NCBI GenBank assembly: GCA_947579665.1
Contig: OX388343.1
Coordinates: 101,251,657-101,315,656 of the forward strand
Direction: 5' to 3'
DNA length: 64,000 nucleotides
DNA from: Sympetrum striolatum
Taxonomy: Eukaryota > Arthropoda > Insecta > Odonata > Libellulidae
Below the pieces are notes generated by a model, which saw only the letters and a list, made by a program, of their open reading frames with translations, did no database searches and was not told the origin of the DNA. How positions within the stretch are numbered: position 1 is the stretch's first letter; each line of letters starts with the position of its first letter. Positions 49,289 to 62,558 of the stretch are shown here, piece after piece. The position numbers and the translations under genes are program-made.

Positions 49289-51456
49289 ACTTCGGTGAAA
49301 TAATTTATTTTCGATGCTTTTTTTCATACATTTGCAAAGTCACGAAAAGTAAGGCAAAAGAGACGAAAATAATTGAAATTTCGGTAAAATTATCCAATTT
49401 CGATGCTTTTTTTTAATCATTTCTTGGCAAAATTACGAGAACTAAGGCAAAATAGAGGGAAAAGATTGAAATTTCAGTAAAATTCTTCGTTTTCGATGCT
49501 TTTTTCGATCAGATCATGAAAAAATCACTAAAAATTAAGACAAAATAGACGAAAAAAGATTGAAATATCTATAAAAATATCCGTTTTCAATGCTATTTGC
49601 GATCATATCTTGGCAAAATCTTGAAAACTATGGCATATTAGAGGAAAAATTATGTAATTTCAATGAAATTTTCTTTTATTGATGCTTTTTCCGATCATAT
49701 CTACGCAAAATCACGAAAACTAAGAAAAAATAGAGGAGAAAGATTAAAAATTCGCTGAAATAATCCGTTTTCGATACTACTTTCGATCATATCTTGGCAA
49801 AATCACCAAAAAATTAAGGCCAAATTGAGGAAAAAAGTTTATATTTTTGTATAAATATCCGTTTACGATGCTATTTTCGATCATATCTTGGAAAAATTTC
49901 GAAAACTAAGGCAAAATATAGGAAAAGGAATGAAATTTCAGTGAAATCATCCGTTTCCGATCCTTTTTACGATCATATCTTGGAAAAATCACGAAAAGTT
50001 AGGCAAAATGAACGAAAAAAGACTGAAATTTCAGTGAAATTATTCGTTTTTGATGTTTTTCTTGATCATATCTTGGAAAAATCAAGAAAATTAACGAAAA
50101 ATAGAATAGAAAAGATTGAAATTTCTGTGAAAATATCCGTTTTCGATGCTTTCTTCGATCATATCTTGGTAAAAAACGAAATTTAAGGTAAATTTACGAA
50201 AACAAGATTTAAATTTAGGTGAAATTATGCGTTATCGATCCATTTATTATCAAATCTTTCCAAAATCACGAAAAGTTAGGCAAGATAGACGAAAAAATAT
50301 TGAAATTTCGGTGAAATTAACCGTTATCGATGCTTTTTTAGTTCATATATTGGCTAAATCACGAAAACAAAGGAAACATAGAGAAAAAAGTATGAAATTT
50401 CAATGAAATTTTCTTTTATTGATGCTTTTTTCGATCATATCTAGGCAAAATCACGAAAACTAAGGAAAAATAGAGGAGAAAGATTAAAAATTCGCTGAAA
50501 TAATCCGTTTTCGATACTTCTTTCGATCATATCGTGGCAAAATCACCAAAAAATTAAGGCAAAATTGAGGAAAAAAGTTTAAATTTTTGTGAAAATATCC
50601 GTTTACGATGCTTTTTTCGATCATATCTTGGAAAAATTTCGAAAACTAAGGAAAAATATAGGAAAAAGATTGAAATTTCGGTGAAATTATTCGTTTTTGA
50701 TGTTTTTCTTGATCATATCTTGGAAAAATCAAGAAAGCTAACGAAAAATAGTATAGAAAAGATTGAAATTTCTGTGAAAATATCCGTTTTCCATGATTTT
50801 TTCGATCATATCCTGGCCAAATCATGAAAACTAAGGCGAACTAGAGGAAAAAGTTTTAAATTTCGCTGAAATTATCCGTTTTCGATGCGTATTTCGATCA
50901 TATCATGGAAAAATCACTAAAAATGAAGACAAAATAGACGAATAAAGATTGATTTTTATGTGAAATTAACCGTTTTTGATGCTTTTTTCGATCATGTAAA
51001 AGCAAAATCACGAATAGTAAGGTAAAATAGACGAAAAAAGATTGTAATTTTGGGGAAATTAACCGTTTTCCATGCTTTTTTCCATCATATCTTCGCAATA
51101 CCAGAGAATCTAAGCCATAAAAGAGGAAAAAGATTGAAATTTAGGTAAAATTTTTCTTTTTCGATGCTTTCTTCGATCATATCTTGGTAAAAAACGAAAT
51201 TTAAGGTAAATTTACGAAAACAAGATTAAAATTTAGGTGAAATTATGCGTTTTCGATCCATTTCTAAACAAATCTTTCCAAAATCACGAAAACTAAGGCA
51301 AGATAGACGAAAAAATATTGAAATTTCGGTGAAATTAACCGTATTCGTTGCTTTTTTCGTTCATATATTGGCTAAATCACGAAAACAAAGGAAACATAGA
51401 GGATAAAGAATGAAATTTCGGTTAAATTTTCTATTTTGACACTTTTTTCAATAGAA
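49289..51456. repeat. C block of U16 (alpha)
   Basis: 2168 bp; colinear with U5 apart from one base in a T-run. Confidence 0.92.
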
Positions 51457-52131
51457 TTTCTTTATAAAAACGTATCGATTTACGCTGCTCTTTATCGAGT
51501 TATAGTCAAATTCACGAGGTGAACGACATGATATGAATGACCAGAGGTCACCAACTAAGACTTAAAGACAACGTTCCGATGTGAAGGACCCGAGATAGAT
51601 GACCCGAGATCGATAATCAAGGTCGATGAATTGAGGTCGATGACTCCAGCCTGATGACCAGTGGCCGTTGACCAGAGCTCAATGACACGAGGCCGATGAC
51701 CCGAGCTCGATTACCCGAGATCGATGACCCGAGGTCGACGAAAAAGGGTCGAAGAACCAAAGCCGAAGAAACGAGGTCGATGACCCGAGGTCGATGACAG
51801 GAGGTCGATGACCCCAGGTCGATGACAGGAGGTCGATGACCCCAGGTCGATGACCCGAAGTCGATGACCCTAGGTCAATGGCTCGAGGTCAATGACCCGA
51901 GATCGATGACCCGAGGTCAATGACCCGAGGTCAATGACCCGAGATCGATGAGCCGGGTTTGATGACCTAAGGTGGATGAACCGAGGTCAATGACCCGAGG
52001 TGGATGACCCGAGGTCAATGACCCGGGGTCAATGACCCGGGGTCGTTGATCCGAGGTCATTGACCCGAGGTCATTGACCCGAGGTCATTCACCAGAGGTC
52101 ATTGACCCGAGGTCTCTGACCCCTGGTGGAT
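51457..52131. repeat. Junction J and A block of U17 (beta)
   Basis: J is 51457-51513; the A block is 618 bp, equal to U6 in length and variants. Confidence 0.92.
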
Positions 52132-52673
52132 GACCTGTAGGTCGATTTGGGATGGTCGACTCCGGGTGATCGATTCCTGGAGGTCGACTCCGGGTGGTCG
52201 ACTCCAGGAGTTCCACTCCGGGAGGTCGACTCCGGGAGGTCGACTCCGGGAGGTCGACTCCGGGAGGTCGACTCCGAGAGGTCGACTCCGGGAGGTCGAC
52301 TCCGGGAGGTCGACTCCGGGTGGTTGACTCCGGGAGGTTGACTCCGGGAGGTCGACTCTGGTAGGTCAACTCCGGGAGGTCGACTCCGGGAGGTCGACTC
52401 CGGGAGGTCGACTCCGGGAGGTCGACTCCGGGAGGTTGGCTCCGGGATTTTGGCTGTGGGATTTCGACTCTTTGAGGTACAATTCGGGAGGTCGACACCG
52501 GGATTTTGACTCCGGAAGGTCGACCCCGGAGTCCCCCCGACTACCGGGAGGTCGAATACGGGAGGTTGGCTCCGGGATTTCGACTCTTGGAGGTTCACTC
52601 CGGAAGGTTGACTCCGGGAAGCGCGACCGGGAGGTCAACTCAGCGTTGTCGATTTGATTTTGATTGTGAGGAC
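52132..52673. repeat. B block of U17 (beta)
   Basis: 542 bp, one unit longer than U6. Two GGTTGACTCCGGG units in a row near 52322-52336 are private. Confidence 0.92.
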
Positions 52674-54190
52674 ATTTCGGTGAAATAATTTATTTTCGAT
52701 GCTTTTTTCATAGATTTGCAAAGTCACGAAAAGTTAGGCAAAAGAGACGAAAAATAATTGAAATTTCGGTAAAATTATCCAATTTCGATGCTCTTTTCGA
52801 TCATATCTTGGAAAAATCACGAATACAAAAAATAATAGAGGAAAACTATTGAAACTTTCGTGAATTTATCCGTTTTCGATGCTTTTTTTAATCATATCTT
52901 TTCAAAATAACGAAAACTAAGGAAAAATAAAGGAAAAAGATTGGAATTTTGGTGAAATTATCCGTTTTCGATGATTTTCTCGATTATATCTTGGCAAAAT
53001 TACGAAAACAATGGCAAAATAGAGGGAAAAGATTGAAATTTCAGTAAAGGTCTTCGTTTTCGATGCTTTTTTCGATCATATCATGGAAAAATCACTAAAA
53101 ATTTAGACAAAATAGACGAAAAAAGATTGATTTTTATGTGAAATTAACCGTCTTCGATGCTTTTTTCGATCATGTAAAAGCAAAATCACGAATAGTAAGG
53201 TAAAATAGACGAAAAAAGATTGAAATATCTGTGAAAATATCCGTTTTAAATGCTATTTGCGATCATATCTTGGCAAAATCTTGAAAACTATGGAATATTA
53301 GAGAAAAAAGTATGAAATTTCAATGAAATTTTCTTTTATTGATTCTTTTTTCGATCATATCTTGGCAAAATCACGAAAACTAAGGAAAAATAGAGGAGAA
53401 TGATTGAAAATTCGCTGAAATAATCCGTTTTCGATACTTCTTTCGATCATATCTTGGAAAAATTTCGAAAACTAAGGGAAAATATAGGAAAAGGATTGTT
53501 ATTTCAGTGAAATCATCCGTTTCCGATGCTTTTTACGATCATATCTTTGAAAATTCACGAAAAGTTAGGCAAAATGAACGAAAAAAGATTGAAATTTCGC
53601 TGAAATTATCCGTTTTCGATGCTTATTTCGATCATATCATGGAAAAATCACTAAAAATGAAGACAAAATAGACAAAAAAAGATTGATTTTTATGTGAAAT
53701 TAACCGTTTTCGATGCTTTTTTCGATCATGTGAAAGCAAAATCACGAATAGTAAGGTAAGATAGACGAAAAAAGATTGTAATTTTGGGGAAATCATCCGT
53801 TTTCCATGCTTTTTTCCATCATATCTTCGCAAAACCAGAGAATCTAAGCCATAATAGAGAATAAAGATTGAAATTTAGGTGAAATTCTTCGTTTTCGATG
53901 CTTTCTTCGATCATATCTTGGTAAAAAACGAAATTTAAGGTAAATTTACGAAAACAAGATTTAAATTTAAGTGAAATTATGCGTTTTCGATCCATTTCTT
54001 ATCATATCTTTCCAAAATTACGAAAATTAAGGCAAGATAGACGAAAAAATATTGAAATTTCAGTGAAATTAACCGTTATCGATGCTTATTTCGTTCATAT
54101 ATTGGCTAAATAACGAAAACAAAGGAAACATAGAGGATAAAGAATGAAATTTCGGTGAAATTTTCTCTTTTGATACTTTTTTCAATAGAA
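52674..54190. repeat. C block of U17 (beta, short form)
   Basis: 1517 bp. A private CTAAGGGAAAATATAGG near 53471 is shared with the C block at 60367-61883 but not with U6, hinting at exchange between neighbouring dimers after the large duplication. Confidence 0.91.
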
Positions 54191-54837
54191 TTTCTTTATA
54201 AAAACGTATCGATTTACGCTGCTCTTTATCGAGTTATAGTCAAATTCCCGAGGTAATTGAAATAATGTGAATGACCAGAGGTCACCAACTAAGACTTAAA
54301 GACAACGATCCGATGTGAAGGACCCAAGATAGATGACCCGAGATCGATAAACAAGGTCGATGAATTGAGGTCGATGACTCCAGCCTGATGACCAGTGGCC
54401 GTTGACCAGAGCTCAATGACACGAGGCCGATGACCCGAGCTCGATTACCCGAGATCGATGACCCGAGGTCGACGAAAAAGGGTCGAAGAACCGAAGCCGA
54501 AGAAACGAGGTCGATGACCCGAGGTCGATGACAAGAGGTCGATGACCCCAGGTCGATGACCCGAGATCGATGACCCGAGGTCAATGGCTCGAGGTCAATG
54601 ACCCGAGATCGATGACCTGAGGTCAATGTCAAAAGGTCTATGACCCGAGGTCAATGACCCGAGATGGATGATCCGGGTTTGATGACCTGAGGTGGATGAA
54701 CCGAGGTCAATGACCCGAGGTGGATGACCCGAGGTCGTTGACCCGAGGTCATTGACCCGAGGTAATTGACCCGAGGTCATTCACCAGAGGTCATTGACCC
54801 GAGGTCATTGACCCGAGGTCTCTGTCCCCAGGAGGAT
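54191..54837. repeat. Junction J and A block of U18 (alpha)
   Basis: J is 54191-54247. The A block is 590 bp, two units shorter than U7; the GATGACAGG-bearing pair near 20312 is missing. Confidence 0.92.
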
Positions 54838-55450
54838 GACCTGTAAGTCGATTTGGGAGGGTCGACTCCGGGGGATCGATTCCGGGAGGTCGACTCCGGG
54901 AGGTCGACTCCGGGTGGTCGACTCCAGGAGGTCGACTCTGGGAGGTCGACTCCGGGAGGTCGACTCCGGGAGGTCGACTCCGGGAGGTCCACTCCGGGTG
55001 GTCGACTCCGGGAGGTCGACTCCGGGAGGTCCACTCCGGGAGGTCGACTCCGGGAGGTCGACTCCGGGTGGTCGACTCCGGGAGGTCGACTCCGGGAGGT
55101 TGACTCCGGGAGGTCGACTCAGGGAGGTCGACTCCGGGAGGTCGACTCCGGGAGGTTGGCTCCGTGATTATGACTGTGGGATTTCGACTCTTTGAGGTCC
55201 ACTTCGGGAGGTAGACTCCGGGATTTTGACTCCAGAAGGTCGACCCCGGAGACCCCCCCGACCACCTGGAGGTCGAATACGGGAGGTCAACTCGGAGAGG
55301 TCGGCTCCGGGAGTTTTACTCCGGGAGGTTGGCTCCGAGATTTCGATTGTGGGATTTCGACTCTTAGAGGTCCACTCCGGAAGGTCGACTCCGGGAAGCG
55401 CGACCGGGAGGTCAACTCAGCGTTGTCGATTTGAATTTGATTGTGAGGAC
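54838..55450. repeat. B block of U18 (alpha)
   Basis: 613 bp, one unit longer than its partner U7. Confidence 0.92.
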
Positions 55451-57618
55451 ACTTCGGTGAAATAATTTATTTTCGATGCTTTTTTTCATACATTTGCAAA
55501 GTCACGAAAAGTAAGGCAAAAGAGACGAAAATAATTGAAATTTCGGTAAAATTATCCAATTTCGATGCTTTTTTTTAATCATTTCTTGGCAAAATTACGA
55601 AAACTAAGGCAAAATAGAGGGAAAAGATTGAAATTTCAGTAAAATTCTTCGTTTTCGATGCTTTTTTCGATCAGATCATGAAAAAATCACTAAAAATTAA
55701 GACAAAATAGACGAAAAAAGATTGAAATATCTATAAAAATATCCGTTTTCAATGCTATTTGCGATCATATCTTGGCAAAATCTTGAAAACTATGGCATAT
55801 TAGAGGAAAAATTATGTAATTTCAATGAAATTTTCTTTTATTGATGCTTTTTCCGATCATATCTACGCAAAATCACGAAAACTAAGAAAAAATAGAGGAG
55901 AAAGATTAAAAATTCGCTGAAATAATCCGTTTTCGATACTACTTTCGATCATATCTTGGCAAAATCACCAAAAAATTAAGGCCAAATTGAGGAAAAAAGT
56001 TTATATTTTTGTATAAATATCCGTTTACGATGCTATTTTCGATCATATCTTGGAAAAATTTCGAAAACTAAGGCAAAATATAGGAAAAGGAATGAAATTT
56101 CAGTGAAATCATCCGTTTCCGATCCTTTTTACGATCATATCTTGGAAAAATCACGAAAAGTTAGGCAAAATGAACGAAAAAAGACTGAAATTTCGGTGAA
56201 ATTATTCGTTTTTGATGTTTTTCTTGATCATATCTTGGAAAAATCAAGAAAATTAACGAAAAATAGAATAGAAAAGATTGAAATTTCTGTGAAAATATCC
56301 GTTTTCGATGCTTTCTTCGATCATATCTTGGTAAAAAACGAAATTTAAGGTAAATTTACGAAAACAAGATTTAAATTTAGGTGAAATTATGCGTTATCGA
56401 TCCATTTATTATCAAATCTTTCCAAAATCACGAAAAGTTAGGCAAGATAGACGAAAAAATATTGAAATTTCGGTGAAATTAACCGTTATCGATGCTTTTT
56501 TAGTTCATATATTGGCTAAATCACGAAAACAAAGGAAACATAGAGAAAAAAGTATGAAATTTCAATGAAATTTTCTTTTATTGATGCTTTTTTCGATCAT
56601 ATCTAGGCAAAATCACGAAAACTAAGGAAAAATAGAGGAGAAAGATTAAAAATTCGCTGAAATAATCCGTTTTTGATACTTCTTTCGATCATATCGTGGC
56701 AAAATCACCAAAAAATTAAGGCAAAATTGAGGAAAAAAGTTTAAATTTTTGTGAAAATATCCGTTTACGATGCTTTTTTCGATCATATCTTGGAAAAATT
56801 TCGAAAACTAAGGAAAAATATAGGAAAAAGATTGAAATTTCGGTGAAATTATTCGTTTTTGATGTTTTTCTTGATCATATCTTGGAAAAATCAAGAAAGC
56901 TAACGAAAAATAGTATAGAAAAGATTGAAATTTCTGTGAAAATATCCGTTTTCCATGATTTTTTCGATCATATCCTGGCCAAATCATGAAAACTAAGGCG
57001 AACTAGAGGAAAAAGTTTCAAATTTCGCTGAAATTATCCGTTTTCGATGCGTATTTCGATCATATCATGGAAAAATCACTAAAAATGAAGACAAAATAGA
57101 CGAATAAAGATTGATTTTTATGTGAAATTAACCGTTTTTGATGCTTTTTTCGATCATGTAAAAGCAAAATCACGAATAGTAAGGTAAAATAGACGAAAAA
57201 AGATTGTAATTTTGGGGAAATTAACCGTTTTCCATGCTTTTTTCCATCATATCTTCGCAAAACCAGAGAATCTAAGCCATAAAAGAGGAAAAAGATTTAA
57301 ATTTAGGTAAAATTTTTCTTTTTCGATGCTTTCTTCGATCATATCTTGGTAAAAAACGAAATTTAAGGTAAATTTACGAAAACAAGATTAAAATTTAGGT
57401 GAAATTATGCGTTTTCGATCCATTTCTAAACAAATCTTTCCAAAATCACGAAAACTAAGGCAAGATAGACGAAAAAATATTGAAATTTCGGTGAAATTAA
57501 CCGTATTCGTTGCTTTTTTCGTTCATATATTGGCTAAATCACGAAAACAAAGGAAACATAGAGGATAAAGAATGAAATTTCGGTTAAATTTTCTATTTTG
57601 ACACTTTTTTCAATAGAA
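55451..57618. repeat. C block of U18 (alpha)
   Basis: 2168 bp, colinear with U7 without indels. Private changes: CCGTTTTTGATACTTC near 56668 and AAAAGATTTAAATTTAGG near 57290. Confidence 0.92.
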
Positions 57619-58279
57619 TTTCTTTATAAAAACGTATCGATTTACGCTGCTCTTTATCGAGTTATAGTCAAATTCACGAGGTGAACGACATGATATGAAT
57701 GACCAGAGGTCACCAACTAAGACTTAAAGACAACGTTCCGATGTGAAGGACCCGAGATAGATGACCCGAGATCGATAATCAAGGTCGATGAATTGAGGTC
57801 GATGACTCCAGCCTGATGACCAGTGGCCGTTGACCAGAGCTCAATGACACGAGGCCGATGACCCGAGCTCGATTACCCGAGATCGATGACCCGAGGTCGA
57901 CGAAAAAGGGTCGAAGAACCAAAGCCGAAGAAACGAGGTCGATGACCCGAGGTCGATGACAGGAGGTCGATGACCCCAGGTCGATGACAGGAGGTCGATG
58001 ACCCCAGGTCGATGACCCGAAGTCGATGACCCTAGGTCAATGGCTCGAGGTCAATGACCCGAGATCGATGACCCGAGGTCAATGACCCGAGGTCAATGAC
58101 CCGAGATCGATGAGCCGGGTTTGATGACCTAAGGTGGATGAACCGAGGTCAATGACCCGAGGTGGATGACCCGAGGTCAATGACCCGGGGTCGTTGATCC
58201 GAGGTCATTGACCCGAGGTCATTGACCCGAGGTCATTCACCAGAGGTCATTGACCCGAGGTCTCTGACCCCTGGTGGAT
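57619..58279. repeat. Junction J and A block of U19 (beta)
   Basis: J is 57619-57675. The A block is 604 bp: one GGGGTCAATGACCC unit fewer than U8 near 58188. Confidence 0.92.
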
Positions 58280-58835
58280 GACCTGTAGGTCGATTTGGGA
58301 TGGTCGACTCCGGGTGATCGATTCCTGGAGGTCGACTCCGGGTGGTCGACTCCAGGAGTTCCACTCCGGGAGGTCGACTCCGGGAGGTCGACTCCGGGAG
58401 GTCGACTCCGGGAGGTCGACTCCGAGAGGTCGACTCCGGGAGGTCGACTCCGGGAGGTCGACTCCGGGAGGTCGACTCCGGGTGGTTGACTCCGGGAGGT
58501 CGACTCCGGGAGGTCGACTCTGGTAGGTCAACTCCGGGAGGTCGACTCCGGGAGGTCGACTCCGGGAGGTCGACTCCGGGAGGTCGACTCCGGGAGGTTG
58601 GCTCCGGGATTTTGGCTGTGGGATTTCGACTCTTTGAGGTACAATTCGGGAGGTCGACACCGGGATTTTGACTCCGGAAGGTCGACCCCGGAGTCCCCCC
58701 GACTACCGGGAGGTCGAATACGGGAGGTTGGCTCCGGGATTTCGACTCTTGGAGGTTCACTCCGGAAGGTTGACTCCGGGAAGCGCGACCGGGAGGTCAA
58801 CTCAGCGTTGTCGATTTGATTTTGATTGTGAGGAC
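58280..58835. repeat. B block of U19 (beta)
   Basis: 556 bp, one unit longer than U8. Confidence 0.92.
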
Positions 58836-60088
58836 ATTTCGGTGAAATAATTTATTTTCGATGCTTTTTTCATAGATTTGCAAAGTCACGAAAAGTTAGG
58901 CAAAAGAGACGAAAAATAATTGAAATTTCGGTAAAATTATCCAATTTCGATGCTCTTTTCGATCATATCTTGGAAAAATCACGAATACAAAAAATAATAG
59001 AGGAAAACTATTGAAACTTTCGTGAATTTATCCGTTTTCGATGCTTTTTTTAATCATATCTTTTCAAAATAACGAAAACTAAGGAAAAATAAAGGAAAAA
59101 GATTGGAATTTTGGTGAAATTATCCGTTTTCGATGATTTTCTCGATTATATCTTGGCAAAATTACGAAAACAATGGCAAAATAGAGGGAAAAGATTGAAA
59201 TTTCAGTAAAGGTCTTCGTTTTCGATGCTTTTTTCGATCATATCATGGAAAAATCACTAAAAATTTAGACAAAATAGACGAAAAAAGATTGATTTTTATG
59301 TGAAATTAACCGTCTTCGATGCTTTTTTCGATCATGTAAAAGCAAAATCACGAATAGTAAGGTAAAATAGACGAAAAAAGATTGAAATATCTGTGAAAAT
59401 ATCCGTTTTAAATGCTATTTGCGATCATATCTTGGCAAAATCTTGAAAACTATGGAATATTAGAGAAAAAAGTATGAAATTTCAATGAAATTTTCTTTTA
59501 TTGATTCTTTTTTCGATCATATCTTGGCAAAATTACGAAAACTAAGGAAAAATAGAGGAGAATGATTGAAAATTCGCTGAAATAATCCGTTTTCGATACT
59601 TCTTTCGATCATATCTTGGAAAAATTTCGAAAACTAAGGCAAAATATAGGAAAAGGATTGTTATTTCAGTGAAATCATCCGTTTCCGATGCTTTTTACGA
59701 TCATATCTTTGAAAATTCACGAAAAGTTAGGCAAAATGAACGAAAAAAGACTGAAATTTCGGTGAAATTATTCGTTTTTTAGTTTTTCTTGATCATATCT
59801 TGGAAAAATCAAGAAAATTAACGAAAAATAGTATAAAAAAGATTGAAATTTCGCTGAAATTATCCGTTTTCGATGCTTATTTCGATCATATCATGGAAAA
59901 ATCACTAAAAATGAAGACAAAATAGACAAAAAAAGATTGATTTTTAAGTGAAATTAACCGTTTTTGATGCTTTTTTCGATCATGTGAAAGCAAAATCACG
60001 AATAGTAAGGTAAGATAGATGAAAAAAGATTGTAATTTTGGGGAAATTATCCGTTTTCCATGCTTTTTTCCATCATATCTTCGCAAAA
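58836..60088. repeat. Truncated C block of U19
   Basis: 1253 bp, ending at the same base (CTTCGCAAAA) as U8. Confidence 0.92.
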
Positions 60089-60366
60089 GGTCGACTCCGG
60101 GAGGTCGACTCCGGGAGGTCGACTCCGGGAGGTCGACTCCGGGAGGTCGACTCCGGGAGGTCGACTCCGGGAGGTCGACTCCGGGAGGTCGAATACGGGA
60201 GGTCAACTCGGAGAGGTTGGCTCCGGGAGTTTTACTCCGGGAGGTTGGCTCCGAGATTTCGATTGTGGGATTTCGACTCTTAGAGGTTCACTCCGGAAGG
60301 TCGACTCCGGGAAGCGCGACCGGGAGGTCAACTCAGCGTTGTCGATTTGATTTTGATTGTGAGGAC
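60089..60366. repeat. Hybrid B' block: seven perfect 14-bp units plus tail
   Basis: Seven identical GGTCGACTCCGGGA units (60089-60186), then the same tail as at 26069. It is 84 bp (six units) shorter than its partner at 25887-26248. Confidence 0.94.
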
Positions 60367-61883
60367 ATTTCGGTGAAATAATTTATTTTCGATGCTTTTT
60401 TCATACATTTGCAAAGTCACGAAAAGTTAGGCAAAAGAGACGAAAAATAATTGAAATTTCGGTAAAATTATCCAATTTCGATGCTCTTTTCGATCATATC
60501 TTGGAAAAATCACGAATACAAAGAATAATAGAGGAAAAATATTGAAACTTTCGTGAATTTATCCGTTTTCGATGCTTTTTTTAATCATATCTTTTCAAAA
60601 TAACGAAAACTAAGGAAAAATAAAGGAAAAAGATTGGAATTTTGGTGAAATTATCCGTTTTCGATGATTTTCTCGATTATATCTTGGCAAAATTACGAAA
60701 ACTATGGCAAAATAGAGGGAAAAGATTGAAATTTCAGTAAAATTCTTCGTTTTCGATGCTTTTTTCGATCATATCATGGAAAAATCACTAAAAATTTAGA
60801 CAAAATAGACGAAAAAAGATTGATTTTTATGTGAAATTAACCGTCTTCGATGCTTTTTTCGATCATGTAAAAGCAAAATCACGAATAGTAAGGTAAAATA
60901 GACGAAAAAAGATTGAAATATCTGTGAAAATATCCGTTTTAAATGCTATTTGCGATCATATCTTGGCAAAATCTTGAAAACTATGGAATATTAGAGAAAA
61001 AAGTATGAAATTTCAATGAAATTTTCTTTTATTGATTCTTTTTTCGATCATATCTTGGCAAAATCACGAAAACTAAGGAAAAATAGAGGAGAATGATTGA
61101 AAATTCGCTGAAATAATCCGTTTTCGATACTTCTTTCGATCATATCTTGGAAAAATTTCGAAAACTAAGGGAAAATATAGGAAAAGGATTGTTATTTCAG
61201 TGAAATCATCCGTTTCCGATGCTTTTTACGATCATATCTTTGAAAATTCACGAAAAGTTAGGCAAAATGAACGAAAAAAGATTGAAATTTCGCTGAAATT
61301 ATCCGTTTTCGATGCTTATTTCGATCATATCATGGAAAAATCACTAAAAATGAAGACAAAATAGACAAAAAAAGATTGATTTTTATGTGAAATTAACCGT
61401 TTTCGATGCTTTTTTCGATCATGTGAAAGCAAAATCACGAATAGTAAGGTAAGATAGACGAAAAAAGATTGTAATTTTGGGGTAATCATCCGTTTTCCAT
61501 GCTTTTTTCCATCATATCTTCGCAAAACCAGAGAATCTAAGCCATAATAGAGAATAAAGATTGAAATTTAGGTGAAATTCTTCGTTTTCGATGCTTTCTT
61601 CGATCATATCTTGGTAAAAAACGAAATTTAAGGTAAATTTACGAAAACAAGATTTAAATTTAAGTGAAATTATGCGTTTTCGATCCATTTCTTATCAAAT
61701 CTTTCCAAAATTACGAAAATTAAGGCAAGATAGACGAAAAAATATTGAAATTTCAGTGAAATTAACCGTTATCGATGCTTATTTCGTTCATATATTGGCT
61801 AAATAACGAAAACAAAGGAAACATAGAGGATAAAGAATGAAATTTCGGTGAAATTTTCTCTTTTGATACTTTTTTCAATAGAA
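60367..61883. repeat. C block after hybrid B' of U19
   Basis: 1517 bp, colinear with 26249-27765. Confidence 0.92.
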
Positions 61884-62558
61884 TTTCTTTATAAAAACGT
61901 ATCGATTTACGCTGCTCTTTATCGAGTTATAGTCAAATTCCCGAGGTAATTGAAATAATGTGAATGACCAGAGGTCACCAACTAAGACTTAAAGACAACG
62001 ATCCGATGTGAAGGACCCAAGATAGATGACCCGAGATCGATAATCAAGGTCGATGAATTGAGGTCGATGACTCCAGCCTGATGACCAGTGGCCGTTGACC
62101 AGAGCTCAATGACACGAGGCCGATGACCCGAGATCGATTACCCGAGATCGATGACCCGAGGTCGACGAAAAAGGGTCGAAGAACCGAAGCCGAAGAAACG
62201 AGGTCGATGACCCGAGGTCGATGACAGGAGGTCGATGACCCGAGGTCGATGACAAGAGGTCGATGACCCCAGGTCGATGACCCGAGATCGATGACCCGAG
62301 GTCAATGGCTCGAGGTCAATGACCCGAGATCGATGACCTGAGGTCAATGTCAAAAGGTCTATGACCCGAGGTCAATGACCCGAGATGGATGATCCGGGTT
62401 TGATGACCTGAGGTGGATGAACCGAGGTCAATGACCCGAGGTGGATGACCCGAGGTCGTTGACCTGAGGTCATTGACCCGAGGTAATTGACCCGAGGTCA
62501 TTCACCAGAGGTCATTGACCCGAGGTCATTGACCCGAGGTCTCTGTCCCCAGGAGGAT
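61884..62558. repeat. Junction J and A block of U20 (alpha)
   Basis: J is 61884-61940; the A block is 618 bp. It has GAGATCGATTACCCG where other alpha copies have GAGCTCGATTACCCG. Confidence 0.91.

Larger units (their letters stand above)
48001..54190. repeat. Higher-order dimer D5 (U16 alpha + U17 beta), 6190 bp
   Basis: Counterpart of D1; +14 bp in the beta B block and +1 base in the alpha C block. Confidence 0.9.
54191..61883. repeat. Higher-order dimer D6 (U18 alpha + U19 beta hybrid), 7693 bp
   Basis: Counterpart of D2, 98 bp shorter: A -28, B +14, A -14, B +14, B' -84. Confidence 0.9.
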
